41,828 bases of DNA from Chloroflexota bacterium (lineage in GTDB: Bacteria > Chloroflexota > Limnocylindria > Limnocylindrales > Limnocylindraceae), in contig QWQR01000006.1 in NCBI GenBank assembly GCA_003670745.1, positions 1 through 41,828 on the forward strand, in the 5' to 3' direction. A program made the position numbers and the translations under genes. The notes under the pieces were generated by a model. The model was given only the letters and a program-made list of their open reading frames with translations, did no database searches and was not told the DNA's origin. This document shows positions 8,934 through 19,523 of the stretch, piece after piece; position 1 is the first letter of the stretch, and every line of letters starts with the position of its first letter.

Positions 8934-9628
8934 CGAAGGCATCTGAGGCGAAGCGCAGCAACTGGCTCTCCGAAGCGATTACCGCCGAAGCGATTCGACG
9001 GCTGCCACAGTCGCTCTTCGGTCAGGCGATCTTTGCAGCGGGGCTTAGCCTGATGGTCGTCGCCGGCGCCGGGCTCCCATCCTGGGAGATCCTGCATCAG
9101 GGGCTCGGCAAGGTTTTCGGCATCACCATTGGACAGGCGGCGCAGCTGAGCGGCCTCGTCGTAATCCTGCTCTGGATTCCGATTCGCCAGCGCCCAGGGC
9201 TCGGCACACTGAGCAACATCATTGCGATCGGCTGGGTGATGGACATCGTCATTCGAAGCCTCGGACTTCTCGGCCTCCCCGCAGACCTGTGGACATCGAA
9301 TCAGCAGCCACTCGCGATCCTCTTCACCCTCGTTGGCACGGCGCTCGTTGGGCTCGGATCTGGGATCTACATCGGCAGCGGCAACGGGCCAGGGCCACGC
9401 GACGGACTCATGACTGGACTCCACCGCCGCACCGGGCGCCAGATCTGGCAGGTGCGTACGGCGATCGAAGTGGTCGTTGGGATCCTCGGATTCGTGCTCG
9501 GTGGAACGTTCGGATTCGGCACCATCTGGTTTGCCTTCACCATCGGTCCGCAGGTGCAGTTCTGGCTGGCCAGACTCGATCGCGGCGGCCGCGCTGAAGC
9601 GCAGGCGGCGCTCGCCGATCGTCGCTAG
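8930..9628 (+). CDS. YczE/YitT-type integral membrane protein
   Basis: Hydrophobic protein with GLGSGIYIGSGNGPGPRDGLMTGLHRRTG, characteristic of YczE-like proteins. Confidence 0.75.
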   Translation: MTKASEAKRSNWLSEAITAEAIRRLPQSLFGQAIFAAGLSLMVVAGAGLPSWEILHQGLGKVFGITIGQAAQLSGLVVILLWIPIRQRPGLGTLSNIIAIGWVMDIVIRSLGLLGLPADLWTSNQQPLAILFTLVGTALVGLGSGIYIGSGNGPGPRDGLMTGLHRRTGRQIWQVRTAIEVVVGILGFVLGGTFGFGTIWFAFTIGPQVQFWLARLDRGGRAEAQAALADRR

Positions 9629-9649
9629 CGCGAGCTCGCGCGGCCTGAA

Positions 9650-11476
<1,827 letters not shown>

Positions 11477-11537
11477 GCACCGATCATATCGTCAAGCGAT
11501 ACGCAACGTGCGCCGCCGCTGCGCTAAGGTGATCTCC

Positions 11538-12533
11538 ATGCGAAACCTTCGAAACGCTGCGCTGCTCGCACTCGCCGCCGCACTAACCCTCGCCGCCTGC
11601 TCCCCTTCGGCTTCATCGAGCAGCCCACCATCAATGTCGACATCTGGTGGTGGCGCTACGGGTGCGCGGACCGGCTGCCTCGATGCTTGGCCAGCGGCAG
11701 GGAGCACGAGCACGACTGGCCCGATCCCAGTGCTGGTGAACAGCGACCTCGCCCCCGGCGAGGCGCGACTGATCCTCGGCCTTGTCGACGGTGCCGGCTT
11801 CCCGCTCGGCGATCCTGGCTGGAAGATTGACGCGGCGCTCTACGACCTTGGCGCAGATGGATGTGCGCCGTTCGCCACCTCGCTCGCCATGCCCTTCGCC
11901 TGGTCGATCGAAAAGGTGCGCGGCTTCTTCATTGGCACAACGACCATTCCGGCGGCAACGCGCGAGCTCGGCTTGCTACTCACCGGCAAGAACGCGGCTG
12001 GTGCAGCGGTGCGAGTCTCATTCGCCGCCGCAGTGGCTGCAGCGCCGATGGCACTTCGCCCGGGCGATGCCGCGCCAACCATCGCCACGCCGATCGCCGC
12101 CGCTGACCCACACGGCGCTGCGGGGATCAGCACCGACCCGACGCCGCTCGCGCGCCTATACGGCAGCTCTGCCGCCGAACTACTCGCGGCGAAGCGCCCC
12201 TTCATGATCGTCTTCGCCTCTCCCGCCTTCTGCGTCTCGCAGGCGTGCGGCCCAACGCTCAAAGTAGTCAAAGCCGCTGCAGTGAAACATTCGTCGGTCG
12301 TGATCATTCACGTCGAGCCGTATGTGATGGCGTGGGATGGCCAACGCCCCCTTCCCGTGATGAAGAGCGGACACCTGCAGCCGAATCCAATCGCCGAGGC
12401 GTGGCGCCTCCCCGTTGAGCCATGGATCTTCACGGTCGGAGCTGACGGAGCGATCCTCCGCTCGTATGAGGGAGTTGTATCGCTCGATGAACTGAACGCC
12501 GCGCTCAAAGAGCTCGAGGCGCTCGGAGGCTAG
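11538..12533 (+). CDS. Lipoprotein with C-terminal thioredoxin-like region
   Basis: Lipobox LALAAALTLAAC; C-terminal RPFMIVFASPAFCVSQACGPTLKVVKAA...VEPWIFTVGADGAILRSYEGVVSLDELNAAL. Start at 11538 rather than 11394. Confidence 0.75.
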   Translation: MRNLRNAALLALAAALTLAACSPSASSSSPPSMSTSGGGATGARTGCLDAWPAAGSTSTTGPIPVLVNSDLAPGEARLILGLVDGAGFPLGDPGWKIDAALYDLGADGCAPFATSLAMPFAWSIEKVRGFFIGTTTIPAATRELGLLLTGKNAAGAAVRVSFAAAVAAAPMALRPGDAAPTIATPIAAADPHGAAGISTDPTPLARLYGSSAAELLAAKRPFMIVFASPAFCVSQACGPTLKVVKAAAVKHSSVVIIHVEPYVMAWDGQRPLPVMKSGHLQPNPIAEAWRLPVEPWIFTVGADGAILRSYEGVVSLDELNAALKELEALGG

Positions 12534-13246
12534 CGGCCGGCACTCCCTGGGGCGCCGATCGGCTCCCCCTTCGCGCAGAGCGGGCAGCTCTCGGCCGCAT
12601 ATGAGGCAATGTCGAGCGTCAGCGCGGCGATGAGTGGCAATGGGTCATGCCCTGGCAACTCAATCGCCGTGATCGACGGCGTGCGGTTGGCGAGCACCGC
12701 GGCGGCGATCGGATGCGCCCCGGCCGCGTAGAGCGGTGGAAGCAGCGCCTGCAGCGAACCGCCCGTCGTCAGAATGTCATCGACGAGTAGCACCCGCGCG
12801 CGTGGTGGAATGTGAAAGCCGCGGCGAAACTCTCGTCGCGGCTCGCCGTCGCCGCGTACCTCTTCGGCGAAGATGCCGCGCACGCCGAGCAGTCGACCAA
12901 CCTCGTAGGCGAGGAGCACTCCCCCGGTCGTTGGCCCCACCACCAGATCAATCTCCGTTGCCGTTGCGCGAGCAAGCGCCAGGGCGCGCGCTGCGATGAT
13001 CGCGCAGATCTCCGCCGCCGCCTCGGGGAACTGCAAGAGCGACCACTTCTCTAGGTAGCGATCGCTGTGTCGCCCGCTCTTCAGCAGGTAGTGACCGCGC
13101 TGCAGCGCGCCGGTCGCGAGCAGCAGCCCTTCGACACGACGCGCTGCGAGCGCCTCGTCGCTGGGATCGACTGGACTCGCCGGATACCCGTCGGGGGCGT
13201 GCAGCGGGTCGCGCGGCGGCACGAGTGGTTCGTTGTGGCTGCTCAT
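12530..13246 (-). CDS. pyrE: Orotate phosphoribosyltransferase
   Basis: LLKSGRHSDRYLEKW, VVGPTTGGVLLAYEVGRLL, RREFRRGFHIPPRARVLLVDDILTTGGS (PRPP loop). Confidence 0.92.
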   Translation of the reverse strand: MSSHNEPLVPPRDPLHAPDGYPASPVDPSDEALAARRVEGLLLATGALQRGHYLLKSGRHSDRYLEKWSLLQFPEAAAEICAIIAARALALARATATEIDLVVGPTTGGVLLAYEVGRLLGVRGIFAEEVRGDGEPRREFRRGFHIPPRARVLLVDDILTTGGSLQALLPPLYAAGAHPIAAAVLANRTPSITAIELPGHDPLPLIAALTLDIASYAAESCPLCAKGEPIGAPGSAGR

Positions 13247-14289
13247 GACCTCAGCCTATCGCGCAGCGCGGCACCAACGAGATCGGTGACGCGCGGTGCG
13301 CCACGCGAGGCGGCGGCGCGGCGTGCGGATTCGGCGATTGCACCGGGGAGTCCAGGGTCAGCCCAGAGGGCGCTTCCGACGCTCACCGCCGATGCCCCCG
13401 CGGAGAGGAAGTCGAGCGCGTCGGCCGGTGAGCCGATGCCGCCGCCGCCGATGATCGGCAGCGCGCCAACCTGCGCCGCCTCGGCGACCGCGGCGAGTGC
13501 AAGCGGGCGAATGAGCGGCCCAGAGAGCCGCCCGCTCCCCGCGGCGAGCGCCGCACCGCGACGTGCGCGATCGGGGAGGAATCCGACCGGTGAGCCACTG
13601 ATTGACACGATGTCTGCGCCCGCATCAGCAAGATGGGCGACGAGGCGCGCCACGCTCGTCGCCGTCGGTGAGATCTTGGCGATAAGGGGCAGCTCGGTCG
13701 CCTCACGGGCAGCATCGATGAGCCGCGCCGCCTCATCAAGTGACGACTCAAATGGCGCGCCGTCGAGCGCGTCGCATGGGGCGGTGAGATCTAACTCGTA
13801 GGCGTCAATGCCAAGGGTCGCACCACGCCCTTCGACCTTGCGCATCAGTCGCTTCAGCTCCGCCGTGTCACCCGCTGCGACCGACAGGGCGACGGCGCAC
13901 GCTGTATCGCGCCAGGCGGGCGCGTGGCGCTGGATCACCTCGTCGATCCCCGGATTCTCGCGATCGATCGCATGTAGCAGGCCACCTGGAACCTCGACGA
14001 GTCGTGGCGGCAGTCCCGCGCGACGGGCGGTCAGCGTTGCGGTGCGCACCACAAAGAGTCCAACGTCGCGCAAGTCAATGAGCGTCGCCGCCTCTGCGCC
14101 AAAACCGAGCGGTCCACTCGCCACAACTACCGGTCGCTCGAGACGCAGCGGCGCGCGCGCACCAAGCTCGACCGCAAGGTCGATCGTTGCGGCGTTCAGT
14201 CGCTCAGGTGCTGCTGGTGCGGAGGATTTCGTGCGACCTTCGTTTGATCGCGGCGTTGGGTGCACCTTGGTGCGACGACGCGGCGGCAC
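13243..14289 (-). CDS. Dihydroorotate dehydrogenase-like (class 1B PyrD homologue) with atypical active site
   Basis: Overall PyrD layout (PVVVASGPLGFG, LLHAIDRENPGIDEVI, SGPLIRPLAL, PIIGGGGIGSPADALDFLSAGASAVSVGSALWADP) but DLTAPC in place of N-x-S-C-P-N. GTG start, 1-nt overlap with pyrK-like stop. Confidence 0.8.
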   Translation of the reverse strand: MPPRRRTKVHPTPRSNEGRTKSSAPAAPERLNAATIDLAVELGARAPLRLERPVVVASGPLGFGAEAATLIDLRDVGLFVVRTATLTARRAGLPPRLVEVPGGLLHAIDRENPGIDEVIQRHAPAWRDTACAVALSVAAGDTAELKRLMRKVEGRGATLGIDAYELDLTAPCDALDGAPFESSLDEAARLIDAAREATELPLIAKISPTATSVARLVAHLADAGADIVSISGSPVGFLPDRARRGAALAAGSGRLSGPLIRPLALAAVAEAAQVGALPIIGGGGIGSPADALDFLSAGASAVSVGSALWADPGLPGAIAESARRAAASRGAPRVTDLVGAALRDRLRS

Positions 14290-15161
14290 TACTCGGTCCC
14301 TCCGCTACGAAACTCGCTCATCGGAATCGCCGGACCTTCACGGCAGAGGCGTAGGTCGCCCGAGCGCGCCGGCAGGGTGCAGCCGCCGCAGACGCCACTC
14401 CCGCAGCCGATCTCATGGGTGAGGAGAAGCTGCATCCAGCTACCGCGGTTCGCTCCGCCCTTGGCGCGTGCCCCCGCGCTCGCCGCGACGCGATCCACAC
14501 CACGACGCCCCTGGGCAGCGTCGTAGGCGCCGGCGAGGAGTGCCGCCGATCCCGCTGCGAACGCCTGCTCCGCCCATGACGCGTAGCTCGTGATCAGATC
14601 GGCGGCGACGCCAGCGTGACCGAGGCTGCCGTCTGTAGTCGCAACGACGAGTTCGACCTGCTCTGGAAGGAGGCTCGCTGGCGCAAGATCGTGCGCGCTC
14701 TGCGCCTCTTGGATGAACACCACGGAGCGGCCCGCGGCAACGGCCGATATGGCGAGGAGGCGCAGCCAGGCGAACCCTTCGGTGTCAGAGATGAGCAACA
14801 GGTTCGACCCCTTTGCGTCGAGAGCGATCGGTCGTCCAATCGGGCCGACGAGCGTCAGCGCGTCGCCAACGCGCAACTCGGCGAGCGAATCGCGACCGCC
14901 GTCAGCGCGTGGTTGCAGCGCCACCTCAACGCTGCCGCGCAGTGGATCAACCTTCGTGACTGGTGCAACACGTCGGAGGCGGTAGCCGCCCGCCTCCGCG
15001 CGCACGAGATGCAGTGCATGACCAGGACGAAGGCCCGCAACGAGCGTTGGGGCGCGCAGCTCGAGGGTGGTGCGTCCGGGGGCAAGCTCTCCGATGGCGA
15101 GGATGCTCGCCGCGACGGGCGCAGGGCCCATCGGCGCGTTAAACCTTGGCGCCGTGGTCAC
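14289..15161 (-). CDS. Dihydroorotate dehydrogenase electron transfer subunit-like (PyrK homologue) with atypical FAD/NAD motifs
   Basis: C-terminal [2Fe-2S] ligand set IGCGSGVCGGCTLPARSGDLRLCREGPAI matches PyrK, but SDTEGFAWL replaces GGGxGxPPL and RRVAPV replaces RRPISI. Confidence 0.72.
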   Translation of the reverse strand: MTTAPRFNAPMGPAPVAASILAIGELAPGRTTLELRAPTLVAGLRPGHALHLVRAEAGGYRLRRVAPVTKVDPLRGSVEVALQPRADGGRDSLAELRVGDALTLVGPIGRPIALDAKGSNLLLISDTEGFAWLRLLAISAVAAGRSVVFIQEAQSAHDLAPASLLPEQVELVVATTDGSLGHAGVAADLITSYASWAEQAFAAGSAALLAGAYDAAQGRRGVDRVAASAGARAKGGANRGSWMQLLLTHEIGCGSGVCGGCTLPARSGDLRLCREGPAIPMSEFRSGGTE

Positions 15162-15606
15162 CGGCGACGCCGAGGCCAGCGATGATCGCGCCGGTCGGTC
15201 GCGACTTGAGCCCAGCCGCGCTGCGGAGCGCCGCTTCGATGCGGTCGTACAGATCGGCCGACCCCCAGAGCTCCACGATCTCCGCGGCGCTCACGCGATC
15301 AAGGCTCGAGCGACCGCGCCCCGATGAGGAGATGACACGGAACGAAAGATCGCCGTCGAGGATCAGCTGCGGCGCCTTGGCGCTCCCCGCAAGGATGAGC
15401 GGCGCGACGACGAGGAGGATCGGGCGATGGCTGTTGAGGTAGCGGCGGAGCTGATCCGCGGCGCGCTCTACGGCGGTCAGGCGCTCTGCACCCGCCGCCT
15501 CCGCCGCGTCGGCGGCGCGGCGCGCAAACTCAGGAGAGAGAGTTGAGCGCTTCGGTGCGCCACGCTTTACTGCGCTCTTCTTCGCCACGGGCTTCTTTGC
15601 TGCCAT
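15139..15606 (-). CDS. Hypothetical protein with basic Lys/Ala-rich N-terminus
   Basis: Open frame overlapping pyrK-like start, same strand in the pyr operon; start at MAAKKPVAKKSAVKRGAPKRS (15606). Confidence 0.55.
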   Translation of the reverse strand: MAAKKPVAKKSAVKRGAPKRSTLSPEFARRAADAAEAAGAERLTAVERAADQLRRYLNSHRPILLVVAPLILAGSAKAPQLILDGDLSFRVISSSGRGRSSLDRVSAAEIVELWGSADLYDRIEAALRSAAGLKSRPTGAIIAGLGVAGDHGAKV

Positions 15607-15932
15607 CAGCCGCGGTACTCCAAGTCGCGCGAGAGTCGCTCGCGCAGGAACATGGAGTGGTGTCGCTCGAACATCCACTCGCCGGCACGGTGGCCGAGTG
15701 CGCGTGTCGACTCGTCGGCCTCAAGGCGATCGAGCGCCTCGTAGTTTGGAAGGTCGAAGAGGATCACGTTGTCGAAGTCCCAACCGTGGGCAACGTTGTA
15801 CCAGCCGAGGAACTTGATCCCGAACTTCTCTTCATACGTCTTTACGGTGCGCGGGAAAAGGGTGCGCATAAAGAACTTGAAGAAGGGGTCGCGACCCCGA
15901 CGCACGGAGAAGTAGGTTGCTAGGACTGGCAT
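15606..15932 (-). CDS. Hypothetical protein (small, possibly ferredoxin-like/dimeric alpha-beta barrel)
   Basis: 108 aa MPVLATYFSVRRGRDPFFKFFMRTLFPRTVKTYEEKFGIKFLGWYNVAHGWDFDNVILFDLPNYEALDRLEAD...; tightly packed between neighbours with 1-nt overlaps. Confidence 0.65.
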   Translation of the reverse strand: MPVLATYFSVRRGRDPFFKFFMRTLFPRTVKTYEEKFGIKFLGWYNVAHGWDFDNVILFDLPNYEALDRLEADESTRALGHRAGEWMFERHHSMFLRERLSRDLEYRG

Positions 15933-16312
15933 CAGCGGGATTCTCCCACGTCATCGCCGCTCGTGGGTGGCCGTGCGGCAGCGGCGCGCGCCTCATCCTC
16001 GAGCTCGCCGACCGTCTTGCTTCGGCCGCTCAGCGGGGCGCGGCGTCCGCGCCGATCGGCCGCCACGAGGCGCAAGAGGAAGATCGACGTCTGGCCGACG
16101 AGCAGCAGCAGCACGACGACCGCGATGAGGAGGATCGTCGCGATCGTGGCCCCCCAGTTCAGCACCGCAGAGAGCGGCGCCAAGATGATTACGACCACGA
16201 GGGCCACCGCCTGGATCCAGAAGCAGCCGAGCCCTGGACCGCGATCGGCGTTCAGTGGCGCACCCTTGTACTCGGGTGGCTGCGGCGTAGCGGAGGCGGG
16301 CGGAAGACTCAT
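15932..16312 (-). CDS. Hypothetical small membrane protein
   Basis: Two hydrophobic segments (FWIQAVALVVVIILAPLSAVLNW; TILLIAVVVLLLLVGQTSIFLL), same strand as the pyr operon. Confidence 0.6.
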   Translation of the reverse strand: MSLPPASATPQPPEYKGAPLNADRGPGLGCFWIQAVALVVVIILAPLSAVLNWGATIATILLIAVVVLLLLVGQTSIFLLRLVAADRRGRRAPLSGRSKTVGELEDEARAAAARPPTSGDDVGESR

Positions 16313-16409
16313 GTGACCATTGTGGCGGGTGGCGCGAACGCCCGCAGAAATCTACGCCGCGCGCACGCCGCAGGCGCCGCGCGCGCCACGGGCGCCGCGC
16401 GACGAGGCG

Positions 16410-17840
16410 TTAACGCTCTGGCGCCTCCCAGACGACCACGCCGCTCACAAGCGTCAGGCGCACGACGCCGGGGAGCGCGCGACCGATCAGCGGCGTGTTG
16501 AGGCTCTTCCCGGCGAGTGTCGCGCGACTCGGCGTCCACGTTGCTGCAGCAGCGATCACGACGAGATCGGCGGGGGCGCCCACGCTGATCCCGCGCGACG
16601 CATGTGCTGCGGGGAGCAGCGATGCTGGCCCCGTCACAAAGGAACGCGCGATCGTGGCGAGCGAAAGTTCACCAGCAGCGCGAGCCGCAAGCGCAACGCT
16701 CAGCGCCGTCTCAATCCCCGCGATCCCGTTCGCTGCGAGGCCGAACTCCATCTCCTTGCGTTCGCGTGAGTGCGGCGCATGATCGGTGGCGATCGCGAGC
16801 GCCGTACCGTCGCGTAGTGCGGCACGGCAGGCTGCGGCGTCGTCGGCGCCGCGCAGTGGCGGGCAGACGCGTACGTTGCTGTCGAATGCCTCTGGCGTGG
16901 GGTCGAGCGCTGAAGATTGATCCGCAGAGCGGTCCGACGAGCCATGCGCCACCAGCTCCCAGGCCCAGCGGCGATCTCCGGCAATCCAACGGTCGGTGAA
17001 GGCGATGTGGTGCGGCGTCACGTCGCAACTCACGGGCAGCCCTTCGGCGCGTGCTGAACGCACAAGGTCGAGCGCCGCGGCGGTCGAGAGATGCGTCAGG
17101 TGGAGCCGAACGCGCGGTTCGGTGGCGAGCGCCTCGCGCAGCAACGCGATATCGCGCGCGACCGCCTCGATCTCGCCGGCGGAGGGCCACGGTCGCATCC
17201 CGAGGCGCGTCGCAACGGCGCCATCGGCCGCCTCGCCACCTGCGGTGAGGTGTGGCGCCTCAGCGTGTTCAATGACCGGCAGGCCGAGGGCGCCTGCGCC
17301 GATCAGTGCGGCGCGAAAGAGCGCCGCATCAGCGATGGGGCTCCCGTCATCAGAGAAGCCAATCGCGCCGGCGGCGGCAAGGTTGGCGAGCGGCGCGAGT
17401 GCCGTGCCGGCACGACCGCGCGTTGCGGCGCCGATCGGCAGCAGCCGCACCCCGCGACGTGCACCATCAACGCGCACCATCGAGGCAAGGATCTCGGCGC
17501 TGTCGGCGGCGGGCTCGCTGTTCGGCATGAGGCAGACCGTGCCGTATCCACCGTGCGCGGCGGCGCGCTCGCCGCTCGCCGCATCTTCTGAGGCGGCCGC
17601 CCCCGGCTGACGGAAGTGCGCATGGAGATCGATGAGCGCTGGAAGGAGCAGGTCGGTTGGATCGCCGAGGTCTGGTTCGCCGCCAGCACGGAATCGTGCA
17701 GCGGCAGCCTCGGCACCATCACGCCAGTCAACGCGTTCAATGCGCCCATCGCGCAGCGCAACGTTCGCTGCGCCCGCGAGCTCCGCGACCGGATCAACAA
17801 CCCAAAGCGTTCCGAGATCCCGCGTCACCCCGTGGCTCAT
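16410..17840 (-). CDS. pyrC: Dihydroorotase
   Basis: LIDLHAHFRQPG, GTVCLMPNSEP, AIGFSDDGSP, LHLTHLSTAAAL, IATDHAPHSRERKEMEFGLAANGIAGIETAL; overlaps pyrB by 4 nt. Confidence 0.92.
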   Translation of the reverse strand: MSHGVTRDLGTLWVVDPVAELAGAANVALRDGRIERVDWRDGAEAAAARFRAGGEPDLGDPTDLLLPALIDLHAHFRQPGAAASEDAASGERAAAHGGYGTVCLMPNSEPAADSAEILASMVRVDGARRGVRLLPIGAATRGRAGTALAPLANLAAAGAIGFSDDGSPIADAALFRAALIGAGALGLPVIEHAEAPHLTAGGEAADGAVATRLGMRPWPSAGEIEAVARDIALLREALATEPRVRLHLTHLSTAAALDLVRSARAEGLPVSCDVTPHHIAFTDRWIAGDRRWAWELVAHGSSDRSADQSSALDPTPEAFDSNVRVCPPLRGADDAAACRAALRDGTALAIATDHAPHSRERKEMEFGLAANGIAGIETALSVALAARAAGELSLATIARSFVTGPASLLPAAHASRGISVGAPADLVVIAAAATWTPSRATLAGKSLNTPLIGRALPGVVRLTLVSGVVVWEAPER

Positions 17841-18865
17841 GGCAGCTCACCGCGCGCTGCAAGCGACAGGACGGCCATGCGCATCGGCACCCCAGCCGCC
17901 ACCTGATCGAGCACGAGGCTGCGTTGCCCGTCGGCAACATCGGCGTCGATCTCGACCCCTTCGTTCATTGGGCCTGGGTGCATCACGAGGCAGCCAGACG
18001 CCGCCCGCGCCGCGAGTCGCTCTTCGGTCAGCCCCCAATCGCGGCGATACCCCTCGAGTGAATCAATCTCGCCGCCGCTCAAGCGCTCCCGTTGAATGCG
18101 GAGCGCCATGGCGGCGTCCACGCCATCAAGCGCCGCGTCGATCGATGCGACGAGCTGCGCGCTGCCAGCGGCGTCGCCGCTGCGCGCTCGCGCCTCGCGT
18201 GTCAGCGCGTCGGCAAGGTCCGCAAAGCCGGCGACGAGGTTTGCTGGCCCCGCAAGACGCACTGAGGCGCCGGCGGCGATCAGGGTGTGCAGGTTTGAGC
18301 GCACGACGCGGCTGTGGAGCAGGTCGCCGATGATAGCGATTGATCGACCACGCAGTGACCCGTCGGCGCCGCCGATGCGCGCGCTGAGCACCGAGAGGTC
18401 GAGGAGCGCCTGCGTCGGATGGGCGTGCCACCCATCACCAGCGTTGATCACGCTCCCATCGAATGCGCGTGCCGCAAGCCACGGCGCGCCAGAGCGCTCG
18501 TGGCGCAACACCACCACATCTGCGCCCAGCGCGCGCAAAGTGCGCAGCGTGTCAACGAGCGACTCCCCCTTGCCGACCGACGAGGTTCCAACGTCGAACG
18601 AGAGCAGCTCGGCGCCAAGCGCACGTGCGGCGATCTCAAAGGAGAGGCGCGTGCGTGTCGACGCCTCGTAGAAGAGGGTGGCGACGATCGTGCCGCGCAG
18701 CTCGTCGCTACGGCGCTCGGGGGTCGCGAGGATCGCGCGCATCTGCCCAGCCACGTCGAGAAGCCTGCGGAGTTGACCCCACTCAAGCCCCGCAACGTCG
18801 AGCAGGTGGCGGTGATCGGATGGCGCGCCTGCGGCGCGCGAGCGTGGAGCTTCGTTGGGCGTCAT
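17837..18865 (-). CDS. pyrB: Aspartate carbamoyltransferase catalytic subunit
   Basis: LFYEASTRTRLSFEIAARALGAELLSF, DGWHAHPTQALLDL, IAIIGDLLHSRVVRSNLH. Confidence 0.94.
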   Translation of the reverse strand: MTPNEAPRSRAAGAPSDHRHLLDVAGLEWGQLRRLLDVAGQMRAILATPERRSDELRGTIVATLFYEASTRTRLSFEIAARALGAELLSFDVGTSSVGKGESLVDTLRTLRALGADVVVLRHERSGAPWLAARAFDGSVINAGDGWHAHPTQALLDLSVLSARIGGADGSLRGRSIAIIGDLLHSRVVRSNLHTLIAAGASVRLAGPANLVAGFADLADALTREARARSGDAAGSAQLVASIDAALDGVDAAMALRIQRERLSGGEIDSLEGYRRDWGLTEERLAARAASGCLVMHPGPMNEGVEIDADVADGQRSLVLDQVAAGVPMRMAVLSLAARGELP

Positions 18866-18888
18866 CGGCGGCCTCCTCGAGCCCGCGC

Positions 18889-19464
18889 TCAGCCCTTCGC
18901 CTTCTTCTCTGCCGCCTCATTCGCGGCGAGGTGCTCCGCAAGCAGTTCGACCTTGACGAGATCCTCGCTATCGATCTCCTTCACGCAGACACGAACGACC
19001 TCTTCGCTCGTTGTTGGAATATTTTTTCCAACGTGGTCGGCGCGAATCGGCAACTCGCGGTGCCCGCGATCGATGAGGGCCACGAGACGGATCGCCTTCG
19101 GTCGACCGTAGTCAATCAGGGCGTCGAGCGCCGCGCGGATCGTTCGACCGGTGTAGAGCACGTCGTCGACGAGGATCACCGTCTTTCCGGTCACGTCGCC
19201 AGGGATGCTCGTCCCCTTGTGGACTGGCGCGACGGAGATGGTGGTCAGGTCGTCACGGTAGAAGCTGATGTCGAGGGTGCCGAATGGAACGTCGACGCCC
19301 TCGTGCTCCTTGATCGCGTCGGCAACGACGCGTGCCAGCGGTACGCCGCGGCGCTGGATCCCGACGACGATCAGGTCGGCGGTCCCCTCCTTCTCGACGA
19401 TCTCATGCGAGATGCGGGTAAGGGCTCGGCGGATCTCCTCCGCGTTCATCACCTGTCGGGCCAT
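18889..19464 (-). CDS. pyrR: PyrR bifunctional pyr operon regulator / uracil phosphoribosyltransferase
   Basis: [58 protein letters not shown]. Confidence 0.93.
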   Translation of the reverse strand: MARQVMNAEEIRRALTRISHEIVEKEGTADLIVVGIQRRGVPLARVVADAIKEHEGVDVPFGTLDISFYRDDLTTISVAPVHKGTSIPGDVTGKTVILVDDVLYTGRTIRAALDALIDYGRPKAIRLVALIDRGHRELPIRADHVGKNIPTTSEEVVRVCVKEIDSEDLVKVELLAEHLAANEAAEKKAKG

Positions 19465-19479
19465 CGCTTCTCTCCTCTC

Positions 19480-19502
19480 GCCGCCGGCCGCTCTCTGGCG
19501 AC
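19480..19502 (-). promoter_or_regulatory. Candidate PyrR-binding RNA hairpin in the pyrR 5' leader
   Basis: Minus-strand GUCGCCAGAGAGCGGCCGGCGGC: contains CCAGAGAG, the core of known PyrR binding loops; flanks GUCGCC/GGCGGC can pair (6 bp, one G-U). Followed directly by SD-like GAGAGGAGAGAAGCG-ATG. Confidence 0.5.
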
Positions 19503-19523
19503 CACGTTGCGGGCTGCGGGGGG

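Noticed and set aside
9628-9641. Perfect palindrome GCGCGAGCTCGCGC between convergent yczE-like and ctaAB genes as a bidirectional terminator
   Set aside because: No loop and no T-tract; in GC-rich DNA a 14-bp palindrome alone is weak evidence.
16313-16409. GC-rich repetitive spacer between pyrC and the small membrane gene (GGCGCCGCGCG repeated)
   Set aside because: Short low-complexity direct repeat without clear RNA structure or regulatory motif; likely compositional.
16410-17840. PyrC variant residues (HAHFRQPG rather than HxHxRE/DPG; HAEAPH rather than HxED)
   Set aside because: All metal ligands by eye (HAH, FSDDG, HAE, LTHLS, ATDHAPH) are present; the changes are plausibly tolerated, so this is not called atypical like PyrD/PyrK.
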